From: Clostridium cellulovorans 743B
GTDB lineage: Bacteria; Bacillota; Clostridia; Clostridiales; Clostridiaceae
Assembly (NCBI RefSeq): GCF_000145275.1
Contig: NC_014393.1
Location: 310,001 to 374,000 of the forward strand
Reading direction: 5' to 3'
DNA length: 64,000 bases
The first letter of the stretch is position 1. Each line of letters starts with the position of its first letter. Shown here in pieces: positions 52,081-60,981 of this stretch. Position numbers and translations under genes: made by a program. Below the pieces are notes generated by a model. It was not told the DNA's origin and ran no database searches. It saw nothing but the letters and a program-made list of their open reading frames with translations.

Positions 52081-52407
52081 TTATATTTCTGTTATGCGAA
52101 CCTCTCCATCACCTAGGATTACAACTCTATAAACGTATTCCATTGGGATTATATTAAATTTTCCAGATTGAGGTATTAACCGTAAAACTTGCTGGATAAT
52201 CTGATTATCATCTAAAATAAATACTACGACACGAGAACTAAAAGACACGTTTTCTATATTATAGCTTTTACCAGGATTTAAATTTAGATTAGAAACTCTA
52301 TAAAAACCTTCCCTTAATGTAGAGGTCTGAGCCATAACTGATATCGGTTGATTTTGAAACATTAGACATAGTGAAATTAAGAATGTCACAATAATTTTTT
52401 TCAACAT
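52081..52407 (-). CDS. small secreted protein, paralogue A
   Basis: 108 residues with a signal peptide (MLKKIIVTFLISLCLMF, cleavage near VMAQ). The mature part contains EGFYRVSNLNLNPGKSY and VVFILDDNQIIQQVLRL, and ends with a repeated beta pattern (YRVVILGDGEVRIT). It is clearly homologous to the next gene upstream (52461-52778) and more distantly to 62617-62943. Function unknown; the repeated 'express a displayed value' strand pattern suggests a small all-beta secreted domain. Its proximity to a terminator suggests it is the last of a two-gene minus-strand unit. Confidence 0.65.
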   Translation of the reverse strand: MLKKIIVTFLISLCLMFQNQPISVMAQTSTLREGFYRVSNLNLNPGKSYNIENVSFSSRVVVFILDDNQIIQQVLRLIPQSGKFNIIPMEYVYRVVILGDGEVRITEI

Positions 52408-52460
52408 ATAATCACCCTTCCGTTATAAGCACTACTAAGTTGTAATTAAATGGCGATTTT

Positions 52461-52778
52461 TTAAGTGATGGACACTATTCCATTACCAAATATTACAATC
52501 CTAGCACCAGGTTCTAGCGGCACTAATTTATATTTTGCTGATTGTGGCTTTAAACGTATAGTTTGTTGTAAGTTTTCATTTCCATCAAGAATAAGTACAT
52601 AAGCTGAACTATCTGGAGAGGTGTTTTGGATGTAATGTGGCTTATCTTTTGAAAGATTAAAGTTATCAGCTTTATGAAGACCTTCAGTGAGATCCGGAAC
52701 TTGAGCCATAGTTGATACTGAAAAACAACTAAAAATTAGACATAGTACAAAAAAAAATTTTAAAATAAATTTCTTCAT
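52461..52778 (-). CDS. small secreted protein, paralogue B
   Basis: 105 residues. Signal peptide MKKFILKFFFVLCLIFSCF with a cleavage near TMAQ. The mature part parallels paralogue A: LTEGLHKADNFNLSKDKPHY, YVLILDGNENLQQTIRLKPQ, and a terminal IVIFGNGIVSIT. It is separated from paralogue A by 53 bp on the same strand. A tandem duplication is the simplest origin. Function unknown. Confidence 0.65.
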   Translation of the reverse strand: MKKFILKFFFVLCLIFSCFSVSTMAQVPDLTEGLHKADNFNLSKDKPHYIQNTSPDSSAYVLILDGNENLQQTIRLKPQSAKYKLVPLEPGARIVIFGNGIVSIT

Positions 52779-53197
52779 TATAGGACTCCTTTTTAGCTTT
52801 AGTATGTGCTATAAGGAGTACATTATACATATTTCTCTTATATGAGAAGACTTTTTAGAGTCTGATGTATATATGTTAATATATTACCAGGATATATATT
52901 TATGGTGATTAAATTTAATTTAGGAAGTTAGACTTCTTTCTCCCAAATTAAATCCGAACTTATCTGAATAATTTTTAAAAGTAATTTTCAATTTACTTCA
53001 CCTCACAAATATAAAATAGTCTATGACTAATTCATATTCTAATTTGCTGGGGAATAAAGTTAAAGCTAAAGAACAGTTCTATATGGTTTTTTATCTAATT
53101 TGATTATCTATAATAGACTATGGTACTATAATGTTTTGTAAGTTAAGACTACCTTAAACTGTTAGTTCCCTAATTATAGAATGAGGAGAAGATTAAG
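52779..53197. other. intergenic region with a long imperfect inverted repeat
   Basis: AATTTAATTTAGGAAG near 52912 and CCCAAATTAAATC near 52950 form an imperfect hairpin. No reading frame; it must contain divergent promoters. Confidence 0.35.
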
Positions 53198-54205
53198 ATG
53201 GATAATTTATTTCCAGTGGAAGTATCTGTAGTATCATCAAATGAACTTTGTGATTATATTACACAAGAATATTTTCCTAATGAATTAATAAAATGTCGAT
53301 TATTTTATAGAGGTGTCCATGACATATATAAGGTTATTGTAGGAAATAAAGAGTTTTACTTTAAAGTGTACCGTCAAGGAATAAGAACCATGGAAGAAAT
53401 TCAAACAGAAATTAATTTACTTAATAAACTTAAAGTATCAGGTATTGAAGTTGCATTTCCTGTTGGTAATTGTGATGGAAAGTCCATTTTACAGTTTAAT
53501 ACTGTAAATGGGACAAGATATGGCGTATTATATACGGCTGTTGGAATAGATGAGTTTGACAGCATAGAAGAAACTTCTAAATTAAACGAGAAGCTAGGCA
53601 GTTATATTGCTTCAATTCATAATGCTTGGGATAAATGTGATCCTGAAATTTGTAAGAGGAATTTAGATCAGCATTTATTTATAGATAATTCTATGGAGGC
53701 TATAAGACAATTTTCTAATGTTCATAATTTTGACATAGATTTTTTAGAGGACGTTGCAAAAAACTTAAAAAAGAAATTAGCAGCTTTAACTACTGAAAGA
53801 CCACAATATGGTATATGCCACGGCGACATCTATAGTGGAAATATACGGCTTGATGCAAATAACAATCCTATCTTGTTTGACTTTGATTTCTGTGGTAATG
53901 GATGGAGGGCATATGATATATCAATGTATGCTTTCCCTTTTAGCATGGGGAGTGATGTATCAACGTTAAAAAAGAGAGAGCAACGTAAGATTGAATTTTT
54001 AAATGGATATAACAAGGTTAGAGCAATGAATGAAAGTGAAGTAAATTCTATTGCCATTTTTATTCCCTTTAGAAGAATTTTTAATATTGGGACTTTATAT
54101 ATTTCTTTTCTTCAAAATACATGGGGAGATTGTGCAGTCATAAGAAATGTTGATGAAGATATAATTATGCTTAAAAAGTGGCTGGAATTAAACCCCATAT
54201 TCTAG
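53198..54205 (+). CDS. phosphotransferase family protein (APH/choline-kinase-like)
   Basis: 335 residues. The kinase-like fold has an N-terminal lobe with the ATP Lys region (EFYFKVYRQGIR), the catalytic Brenner-type motif GICHGDIYSGNI (HGD...N), and the metal-binding ILFDFDFCGNGWRAYDISMY (DFD). The length and layout fit phosphotransferases of the aminoglycoside/homoserine/choline kinase clan. The true substrate is unknown and resistance cannot be claimed. The ribosome site is GAGGAG before ATG. Confidence 0.85.
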   Translation: MDNLFPVEVSVVSSNELCDYITQEYFPNELIKCRLFYRGVHDIYKVIVGNKEFYFKVYRQGIRTMEEIQTEINLLNKLKVSGIEVAFPVGNCDGKSILQFNTVNGTRYGVLYTAVGIDEFDSIEETSKLNEKLGSYIASIHNAWDKCDPEICKRNLDQHLFIDNSMEAIRQFSNVHNFDIDFLEDVAKNLKKKLAALTTERPQYGICHGDIYSGNIRLDANNNPILFDFDFCGNGWRAYDISMYAFPFSMGSDVSTLKKREQRKIEFLNGYNKVRAMNESEVNSIAIFIPFRRIFNIGTLYISFLQNTWGDCAVIRNVDEDIIMLKKWLELNPIF

Positions 54206-54379
54206 ATAGATTGGCTTGAAAAAGCTTTTAGATCTATTTCAAAAATATAAAAGGTTTATTTTAAATAACTTAGGCTTATTAATGTGAGATGTAGTCTTAT
54301 GAATAAAATTTCTATGTAGGATACAAATTTTCATTGTGTATCTGTAATGATATTAGTTATAAATATATCCAAAATAAAG

Positions 54380-54417
54380 GTTGCCACTGAGAGTTAATAA
54401 AACAGTGGCAACTTTTT
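54380..54417 (+). terminator. intrinsic terminator of the phosphotransferase gene
   Basis: GTTGCCACTG (54380-54389) pairs with CAGTGGCAAC (54403-54412), then five T. Confidence 0.85.
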
Positions 54418-54521
54418 ATTTGTCCATTCAGCTAATATAACTACTGTAGCACTGAAATTTTCAAGTAATGGTGAAAGACAATAATGGAACAACCGTATAT
54501 AAGTTAAGATTTAGAAAAGGA

Positions 54522-54814
54522 TTAAACCCCATCTGAATCAAGTTTCTCTTGATGTTTTCCATAGACTATCTTCTTAATGCTATCAGTAGATAGGAAAAAT
54601 TCATTAGCTAGATCTTTAATTGAAGATCCGCTTAAATATTTTCTGATAATATCTTTATTCCTATTTGTATATAGGTTCGATTACCTGATTTTTCTCCCCA
54701 CTTTTTTCGGGTATCTGATTGAGCAGGTATATAAACATATTCTCCTTGAATATATTTTTGAAGTTCTTTAATTAAGTTATTAGGTAAAATTGTTTCAGCT
54801 TTTACATATCCCAT
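54522..54814 (-). pseudogene. CD3324-family protein gene with a frameshift
   Basis: From ATG 54814 (AAGGAG nine bases upstream) the frame encodes GYVKAETILPNNLIKELQKY and EYVYIPAQSDTRKKWGEKSG. Soon after RTYIQ it shifts; in another minus-strand frame the protein continues NRNKDIIRKYLSGSSIKDLA then FFLSTDSIKKIVYG to a TAA at 54522-54524. The total is close to the usual length of CD3324-type HTH proteins, with a C-terminal helix-turn-helix. A one-base change within a short A run near 54664-54668 explains it. Could be a sequencing error. Confidence 0.7.
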
Positions 54815-54852
54815 AAAGCTCATCTCCTTAAAATTATGATGAAAATTTTAAG

Positions 54853-55010
54853 AGACAAAGCCTGTAATATGTATGATATTTGGTTGTAGATAACCAATGA
54901 TTAATTGTAATTTATATTGGTTTATCAATAGGCGACTTTAACATTAGTCTCTGTGCAAATTGTCGCCACAAGTCATACTTACAGGCTTTGCACAGAGTAC
55001 AGATATCTTT
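54853..55010 (+). other. nested inverted-repeat region, possible structured RNA or mobile-element end
   Basis: CAAAGCCTGTAA (54854-54865) is the inverse of TTACAGGCTTTG (54979-54990); CTCTGTGCAAA (about 54950) of TTTGCACAGAG (54988-54998); GGCGAC (about 54933) of GTCGCC (about 54962). The pairings cross, so a pseudoknot is possible. No reading frame uses the segment. Confidence 0.45.
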
Positions 55011-55095
55011 TGTTTATTTTCGATTGCAGAAGTCAATTTACCACACCTCCAGTAACTTGTTATATTGTAAATTATATCAACTAAGATACAAGATA

Positions 55096-55569
55096 TCAAT
55101 TATAATATAGATTTGAAATTTGATCAACTTTAAAAGGAGATTCCTTACGAAGTATTAATAGTCCATAAACTAATAATGGAAATGTGACTAATATTAAAAA
55201 TATAGCTTCTTGGGATGTGATAGTAGAAATACCTTAGGGAAGTCCTCCATCTATGGAAATTTCATTAAATCTACCGAATATATCAAAGATACCATGAAAA
55301 ATAATTACAGGCTATATGGTTTTATTCCTTAAGAAGCATGTTGCAAAAAACACGCCAATGAAAAATGCAAAGGTTATTTGTGTAACAGTTGCAAGCAATA
55401 AAGAACGATTTGATAAAAAGTTCGCTATGTGAGCTGTACCAAATATTAGACTGGAAGTTATAACCGATAAATAAATGCCTACTTTTGAATTTCCCCATTT
55501 ACGTAACATTACAGTTAGGATTACACCACGGCACAAAACTTCTTCAAATAATCCTGTAGATAGATACAA
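55096..55569 (-). pseudogene. CPBP (CAAX-like) intramembrane protease, degraded
   Basis: The frame MYLSTGLFEEVLCRGVILTV carries the EExxxR motif of CPBP/Abi proteases and later IFGTAHIANFL with the F/H motif. It stops at TAG near 55310, then the same frame continues PVIIFHGIFDIFGRFNEIS, stops at TAA near 55240, and continues GISTITSQEAIFLILVT to TGA at 55096-55098. The N-terminal membrane region is also missing. Two in-frame nonsense codons and truncation make it a clear pseudogene. Confidence 0.8.
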
Positions 55570-55682
55570 AAGAATATATTAAATAAAAAAACTTATTTAT
55601 AATACTTTTTAGCCTATCTATACAAAGCATGTAAAAGTATTTTATAATAGTAGAAATATTCAAAAGAGAAGAGGCGTACAGG

Positions 55683-56204
55683 ATGAGATCGATAGAACTT
55701 ATTGCTCCTAAAGAAGAATTTCAAGAACAAATATTGCAGTATAAAAAGGAGTTTGAGGTAAATGGAGATAGTATGGATGGAACTAACTTTTTACAAGGCT
55801 ATTCTGATTTAGCAGAATGGTTTTCTTTGGTTAGAGACAATTCAAAAGAAGAAACTGTAAGAGAAGGACTAGTACCTGCAGATACATATCTAGCTATAAG
55901 AGTAGCTGACCAAAAACTTTTAGGAATGATAAATATACGTCACCGTTTAAACGACTATCTATTTCAAGTGGGTGGACACATTGTCTATAGTGTTAGAAAG
56001 TCAGAGAGAAGAAAAGGTTATGCAAAAGATATGCTACGGTTATCATTAGAAAGATGCAGAGAGTTAAACATAAGTAAGGTTTTGGTTACCTGTGATAAAG
56101 AAAATATTGCTTCAGCTAGAACCATCATGGCAAACAATGGTGTATTAGAAAATGAAGTGCCAGAAGAAGATAGGATTACCCAAAGATACTGGATTACTCT
56201 TTGA
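55683..56204 (+). CDS. GNAT-family N-acetyltransferase
   Basis: 173 residues. The first part has the usual extra strand region (ELIAPKEEFQEQILQYKKEF), and the acetyl-CoA loop appears at YSVRKSERRKGYAKDMLRLS (RRKGYA, QxxGxG/A variant). The end strand ANNGVLENEVPEED fits the fold. Soluble; acceptor unknown. A ribosome site AGAGGCGTACAGG precedes the ATG. Confidence 0.88.
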   Translation: MRSIELIAPKEEFQEQILQYKKEFEVNGDSMDGTNFLQGYSDLAEWFSLVRDNSKEETVREGLVPADTYLAIRVADQKLLGMINIRHRLNDYLFQVGGHIVYSVRKSERRKGYAKDMLRLSLERCRELNISKVLVTCDKENIASARTIMANNGVLENEVPEEDRITQRYWITL

Positions 56205-56349
56205 TACAAAATGAAATTAATAGAGCCTAAAAGGTACTGAATTTATATGATATAGTTGGAATACCTGGGTTTTGTTTATTGAAATACATGTAATATAATT
56301 GTAGTTTATAAAACTTAATTGTTGAATCATATGGAAAAGGAGAAGGATT

Positions 56350-56880
56350 ATGTTAAAAAGATGTATTATGATTTTTCCAAAGTTTGAAAATGGGCAGGTA
56401 ATAGATAAAATTAGAGAAAAGTATGATCCCCTTGTAACCCATGTAAGACCACATATAACTTTAGTTTTTCCTTTTGATAGTAATATAAAAACAAATGAAC
56501 TTAAGAATCACATTTCATTAGTTCTATCTGAGGTTGAAACCTTTGAGGTTATTCTTAAAGGAATTACACCAGTGAGTTCTTTTGGAAAGTATTTGTTTCT
56601 AAATATAGAAAAGGGAACAGAAGAGATTATCCAATTACATAAGAAATTGTATACTGGGATTTTAGAAGAGCATTTTCCAGAGTGGTTAAAGGGAAATAAC
56701 TTCTTACCACATATGACTGTAGGAAGTTTTCAAAAGGAAGAAGAGTTTCAAATGGCAGCAGAGGAGACTAAAGCTGTGGTTGATGCTTTTAGAACCATTG
56801 TAACTGCCGTTAGTGTAGAAATTATTGATGAAAATGAAGATTCAATTATAGAATTGGAGATTCCGTTAAAAGCTATATAA
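56350..56880 (+). CDS. 2H phosphoesterase (2'-5' RNA ligase/cyclic phosphodiesterase-like)
   Basis: 176 residues with the two HxTx motifs of the 2H superfamily: RPHITLVFPF at about 38 and FLPHMTVGSF at about 124. These enzymes act on 2',3'-cyclic phosphates or similar. No signal peptide. The ribosome site is AAGGAGAAGG. Single gene; terminator at 56887-56925. Confidence 0.9.
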   Translation: MLKRCIMIFPKFENGQVIDKIREKYDPLVTHVRPHITLVFPFDSNIKTNELKNHISLVLSEVETFEVILKGITPVSSFGKYLFLNIEKGTEEIIQLHKKLYTGILEEHFPEWLKGNNFLPHMTVGSFQKEEEFQMAAEETKAVVDAFRTIVTAVSVEIIDENEDSIIELEIPLKAI

Positions 56881-56886
56881 ATACAA

Positions 56887-56925
56887 AAACAAAGGAAGTT
56901 TTAGGTGTTTCCTTTGTTTTATATT
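56887..56925 (+). terminator. intrinsic terminator after the 2H phosphoesterase
   Basis: AAACAAAGGAA (56887-56897) pairs with TTCCTTTGTTT (56909-56919), then TATATTTT. Confidence 0.8.
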
Positions 56926-57029
56926 TTATGCGTGCTGTTTTTTAGATATATATCTTGATATAAAGAAGGCTACAAGTCCTAAAAAAATATAAGTTATCAC
57001 CAAATAAACTATGTTTCCAGAGGAAACTT
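56926..57029 (-). pseudogene. remnant of a membrane protein C-terminus
   Basis: A minus-strand frame without a start (TAA just upstream) encodes VSSGNIVYLVITYIFLGLVA and FFISRYISKKQHA, a transmembrane helix followed by a short basic tail, ending at TAA 56926-56928. It looks like the end of a deleted ABC-2- or permease-type gene. Confidence 0.4.
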
Positions 57030-57072
57030 ATCTTAATATTAATTTTTACGATACCAAGATTCATTTACATAA

Positions 57073-57834
57073 TTAGGCCAAGGGTTTTAAAAATGAAATA
57101 TTCAACACCTTTTCTGTGATATAAACTTCTTCATTAATAATCTCAATATCGTAGCTTTCCTTGATAGAGATTGGTAATTCATGTTCTATTTTTCTGTAAC
57201 CTTCTGTCCTGGAACTACTGGGAAATCGGATTTCTGTCATAAAATAATCATCTATTTTGAATCCTGCAGTAGAAGCCATTGTCTCAAGTTCCTCTTTTTT
57301 ATAAAATTGAATATGGCCATCATCTTTAGATAATTTCATAAAATCATCTACGAATCTATTTTCATCGCGTTCATTTGGAGTTGGGTCAGAGATAAAGAGT
57401 TGACCACCAGGCTTCAACACACGATAAATTTCTTTAAAGCTCTTTTCAATTTCTGTGAAGTGGTGCATAGCATAACGTGTAACGATACAATCAAAGGTAT
57501 TGTCTTGGAAAGGAATATTCATACCGTTATATTCAACAAAAGTTATGTTGTCTAGCTGCTCTTTAACTGCTTTTTCAGTATTAGCTTTTAATGCATTTGT
57601 TACAATATCTAGCCCAACTATTTGCAAGTTAGGATTTTCTTTAGCTAAAGTAAATGCGATATAGCCTGTTCCAGTACCTAAATCCATGAGTTTATCGCTA
57701 TTTTGAAATTTCAAAGCATTGATTATTTTTGATAAATGATCATCATCTCGAGTTTGTCTTTCGTAGGAAAGCTTTTCTTCAAATAGATTTTCAAATCTGC
57801 TCTTTGTCATATCAAACTTTTCTTGATTTTTCAT
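57073..57834 (-). CDS. class I SAM-dependent methyltransferase, UbiE-like
   Basis: 253 residues. Motif I KLMDLGTGTGYIAFTLA, VGLDIVTNALKAN, the motif IV FDCIVTRYAMHHFTEIEKSF and post-motif RVLKPGGQLFISDPTPNE are those of UbiE/methyltransf_11 enzymes. The C-terminal 70 residues are beta-rich. Soluble, with its own ribosome site (AGGAGGTTC just before ATG). Substrate unknown. Confidence 0.88.
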   Translation of the reverse strand: MKNQEKFDMTKSRFENLFEEKLSYERQTRDDDHLSKIINALKFQNSDKLMDLGTGTGYIAFTLAKENPNLQIVGLDIVTNALKANTEKAVKEQLDNITFVEYNGMNIPFQDNTFDCIVTRYAMHHFTEIEKSFKEIYRVLKPGGQLFISDPTPNERDENRFVDDFMKLSKDDGHIQFYKKEELETMASTAGFKIDDYFMTEIRFPSSSRTEGYRKIEHELPISIKESYDIEIINEEVYITEKVLNISFLKPLA

Positions 57835-57870
57835 AGATGGGGAACCTCCTAATATGATTAGTTATCAAGC

Positions 57871-58401
57871 TTAACTAACTTCTAGGTTAAGGGAATATAT
57901 TTTGTGTAGGTATTTATTTTTTCGGAACACTTCATAACGGGAATCTGACAAAACAAATCCTAAAGACTCTATAAGTTTTATTGCTCTTTCATTAGCAACA
58001 TATATAGATGCAGTTATTTCTTTTATTAGCATATCAGTTTTTGCGAATGAAATAATTTCCTTAAAAGCTTCTTGCATATAACCATTTGTCTCAAACTCTT
58101 CCTTTAAGTCACAACTAATTTCAACTTTATTAGAGTCTTTCTGCCAAAAATGAAATCCGCAGGTCCCCATTTTAACACCATCAGACTTTCTAATAATAAT
58201 CCAACGATGTTGAAGGCGGGGTTCTGGTTTCATGTAGAACTCAATTATTTCATCAGCCTCTTTAATCTTAGTTAATGGATCTGCATCAAAGAGATATCTA
58301 TTAACTGTATCATCTGAGAACATACTAAATATAAAATCCCTGTCTTCAATGTCTATATTTCTTAGTAGTAATCTTTCTGTTTCGATATTTTTAAATAACA
58401 T
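57871..58401 (-). CDS. GNAT-family N-acetyltransferase, RimJ-like
   Basis: 176 residues, starting with the RimJ-type ETERLLLRNIDIEDRDFIFS and containing ISCDLKEEFETNGYMQEAFK in the acetyl-CoA loop position, ending SIYVANERAIKLIESLGFVL, the usual GNAT C-terminus. Lies 37 bp downstream of the end of nothing else on its strand; the isocitrate-lyase-family gene upstream is 43 bp away, so the two may be cotranscribed. Confidence 0.87.
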   Translation of the reverse strand: MLFKNIETERLLLRNIDIEDRDFIFSMFSDDTVNRYLFDADPLTKIKEADEIIEFYMKPEPRLQHRWIIIRKSDGVKMGTCGFHFWQKDSNKVEISCDLKEEFETNGYMQEAFKEIISFAKTDMLIKEITASIYVANERAIKLIESLGFVLSDSRYEVFRKNKYLHKIYSLNLEVS

Positions 58402-58443
58402 AGATTTTCCTCCGGATATAAATAATTTTATAAGCTAGAATTT

Positions 58444-59304
58444 TTAAAATTTATTATAGATAATGTTATTCAGGATAGCTCCATCTGATAACAAAGTGTT
58501 ATCTCTAATTGTTCCATCAAAGCTTCCTGTATTCTTTACATCTATTAAAGTCTTAACCATAGAATCAATTGAATTTAAAATCATAAAGGTAGGAAGGCTT
58601 ACTCTAGCAATTCCTAGATTGATACAATCATTTATTGAAAATTCTTGTATATTGTATGGAAGACCTGCAGCTATACTAATAGGACCATTGATTTCTTTTG
58701 AGAATAATTTAACTTCTTCCAGTGTTTGCGTGTAGGTTATAAAACAAAGGTCAGCACCAGCTTCTAAATAACTGTTAGCTCTTTCTATTGCTAATTTCTG
58801 TGCTTCCTTTCTATTATCCATAGACCTCAATGCATCAGTCCGTGCATTTAATATAAAATCATTTTTACCTAAAGAATTTTTAGTTTTATTTGCAGCTTTT
58901 ATCTTTGCTAACATGCTATATTCATCAATAATTTTTAATGGACTATTAACAAGGTTATGGACTTGGTCTTCAATATTTATTCCAGATACACCGATATCAA
59001 TAAACTTTCTAATGGTATTTTCAAATTCATCGCCTTCACCATAACCATCTTCGCCGTCAGCCATAACAGGAATGTTGACAGAGTCAACAATTTCTTTTGT
59101 TAGTTTTAAGTTTGTATTTAAATCAATATCCTCTTCACTTTTATACCCTTTTGAAATAGAGTAACTATAGCCTGAACATTGAATAGCAGAAAAGCCAGCA
59201 TACTCAATAATTTTTGCAGATATAGGGTCAAATGCATCAGGCATGATAAGGGTATTTTTAGAATTTAATAATTTTTTTAAAATGCTATCTTTGCTCATTT
59301 TCAT
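58444..59304 (-). CDS. isocitrate lyase/PEP mutase-family enzyme
   Basis: 286 residues, a TIM-barrel of the ICL/PEPM superfamily: it starts MPDAFDPISAKIIEYAGF-like with GYSYSISKGY, has the metal-binding VPVMADGEDGYGEG (in place of DTGYG) and INIEDQVHN, and AKIKAANKTK. The usual KKCGH catalytic motif of isocitrate lyases is not present, so it may be a methylisocitrate/oxaloacetate- or PEP-mutase-like C-C or C-P lyase. It might cleave 2-methylisocitrate or a related 2-hydroxyacid. The ribosome site is GGAGGAG just before ATG. Confidence 0.82.
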   Translation of the reverse strand: MKMSKDSILKKLLNSKNTLIMPDAFDPISAKIIEYAGFSAIQCSGYSYSISKGYKSEEDIDLNTNLKLTKEIVDSVNIPVMADGEDGYGEGDEFENTIRKFIDIGVSGINIEDQVHNLVNSPLKIIDEYSMLAKIKAANKTKNSLGKNDFILNARTDALRSMDNRKEAQKLAIERANSYLEAGADLCFITYTQTLEEVKLFSKEINGPISIAAGLPYNIQEFSINDCINLGIARVSLPTFMILNSIDSMVKTLIDVKNTGSFDGTIRDNTLLSDGAILNNIIYNKF

Positions 59305-59321
59305 CTCCTCCGGTTAATAAA

Positions 59322-59351
59322 ATATCCAGAACTAATAATAGTTCTGGATAT
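59322..59351 (-). terminator. intrinsic terminator between the membrane protein and PEP-mutase-family genes
   Basis: ATATCCAGAACTA (59322-59334) pairs perfectly with TAGTTCTGGATAT (59339-59351) around ATAA, with TTTATT following on the minus strand. Confidence 0.8.
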
Positions 59352-59516
59352 GCAGTTGATTTGCTTTTATTAAGAATTTCTCCTAAAAAAGCGCTTTTTC
59401 CATATGAATATCTTAGAGAAATATTGGAAAAGTACAACAGCGTATTAGAATATTATAACATGTTTATAAAATAATGTAATGATAAAATTTCAGTTATATA
59501 CACGATTAGTAGGATA

Positions 59517-60395
59517 TTATTCTTCTATATTCTTATAAAGTTTAATGTTGAAGTATATTGAAAAAATTGCAAGTATAATAAAAATTCCTACTTTAGTAAT
59601 AAGGGCAGGGATAGGTAATTCAATGCCAGCTAAAGCTTGAAAAAGAGATTGTACTGGAAGCATGATTCCCATGATTTCGCAGATTCTTAGGACAAAAGCT
59701 AGAATAATATCTCCAAGACCATCCTTCTTTTTTAAAAGATATAAGCAAATGAATATCAATGGGCTCATAATTCCCATATCTACTACATAAGTAATTTCCG
59801 TTGTGTATACTTCTATCAAGGATAAGGATTTTTCATTAAGTAGAGAAGTTATAATGTCTGGTAACCATGCTACAAAAAGGGCAAGACCAGACAAGGTTAG
59901 GAATATAGTTAATCCTTTTGAAGGGAGAGTTAACTTTTGAATTCTTCTTAGTTCTTTTGTGTTAATATTTTTAACTAATAAGATGGTGGTAAAAAGAGAT
60001 GTGGAAAACAAAGCGATATACAGCAGATGGAGAGCATTGTAAGTAACCCCAAAAGCTATGCTAGTAGAATAGTAGAGTACTAATCCTACAATTGATATAA
60101 GAAACAGCTTGGATTTAATAGATCTTTTCTTTATATCCTTAAATAAAGCTACTATTAATATTGGTACAGCAACAAAAAGCATAGTGTAATCAGTACCTAT
60201 GAAGATTGGAGCCTTAAAATACGAATCATGAGCATATATTCCACTGCCGAAAATTTTTACTGCATCACCATACTGATTTGTAACCATGTAGCTTTTATCA
60301 ATTTGAAAAGAACAAGCCCCAACTAATGTGATTATAATTAATAAAATAATTATGCAGGTTATTAACATATCAATCCTTTTTAGTTTTCTTTCCAT
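59517..60395 (-). CDS. multi-pass membrane protein of unknown function
   Basis: 292 residues from ATG 60395 (AAAGGG eight or nine bases upstream). About eight hydrophobic segments: an N-terminal helix (ITLVGACS), an extracytoplasmic stretch (about 35-65, GDAVKIFGSGIYAHDSYFKA), then helices at about 68-85, 98-115, 118-138, 165-185, 205-225 and two at the end. No known transporter motif. Conserved-looking soluble segment faces outside; could be a sensor or permease. No partner visible, since its neighbours are a GNAT gene and a terminator. Confidence 0.6.
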   Translation of the reverse strand: MERKLKRIDMLITCIIILLIIITLVGACSFQIDKSYMVTNQYGDAVKIFGSGIYAHDSYFKAPIFIGTDYTMLFVAVPILIVALFKDIKKRSIKSKLFLISIVGLVLYYSTSIAFGVTYNALHLLYIALFSTSLFTTILLVKNINTKELRRIQKLTLPSKGLTIFLTLSGLALFVAWLPDIITSLLNEKSLSLIEVYTTEITYVVDMGIMSPLIFICLYLLKKKDGLGDIILAFVLRICEIMGIMLPVQSLFQALAGIELPIPALITKVGIFIILAIFSIYFNIKLYKNIEE

Positions 60396-60433
60396 TGGGA
60401 TCACCCTTTCATTGAAAATATACTATAGAAATT

Positions 60434-60934
60434 TTATTTGCATATTGCCATATCATGAACTCCCCATTTTTGATTTTTATAGAAAAAAGCAGATAGGTGA
60501 TAGTTTTCATCTATGAAACCTACTGATTTGTAACAAGCATGAGCAGAAGGGTTGTTATCAAATACTCCTAAAGTAACTTTTTTTACTTTTAATATATCAA
60601 AAGCATATTTTATTACTAAAGATATCATCTCTTTTCCATAACCTTGTCCACGTATGCTAGAATCTACAATAACAAAACTTAAATGAATGGTTTCATTTTC
60701 GTAATTTGCTGACCGCATTAGAAGATGACCAATAGGTACCCCGTCTTCATTTAGAGCAGTCATCATCCAAGCATCATCACGCTTTTCGCAGTTATGATAA
60801 TAATTAGTCATTTGTTCTTTGGTTAATGGATATGTGAACTTGTTTGCGCACCACTGGGCGAAGACAATCTCATCATTAATCCAATTTAAAATATATTTAT
60901 AATCACTTAATTTGTACGGTCTTAATCGAAGCAT
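60434..60934 (-). CDS. GNAT-family N-acetyltransferase
   Basis: 166 residues from ATG 60934 with GGAGGTATAT upstream; the longer frame to 60970 is not preferred. RimJ-like opening MLRLRPYKLSDYKYILNW, acetyl-CoA loop VDSSIRGQGYGKEMISLVI (RGQGYG) and end NPSAHACYKSVGFIDEN. Soluble; the acceptor is unknown. The previous and following genes are HAD phosphatases in the same direction, so a loose operon is possible. Confidence 0.9.
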   Translation of the reverse strand: MLRLRPYKLSDYKYILNWINDEIVFAQWCANKFTYPLTKEQMTNYYHNCEKRDDAWMMTALNEDGVPIGHLLMRSANYENETIHLSFVIVDSSIRGQGYGKEMISLVIKYAFDILKVKKVTLGVFDNNPSAHACYKSVGFIDENYHLSAFFYKNQKWGVHDMAICK

Positions 60935-60981
60935 ATATACCTCCTTGTATGACGTAGTTAAAATGTTCAATAGAAAACTAA

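Noticed and set aside
53198..54205. Aminoglycoside resistance phosphotransferase
   Set aside because: The motifs only show the kinase-like phosphotransferase clan; nothing in the sequence indicates an antibiotic substrate.
54670..54690. GGTTCGATTACC resembling a tRNA T-arm
   Set aside because: It is inside the CD3324-family pseudogene and no acceptor stem or anticodon arm can be built around it.
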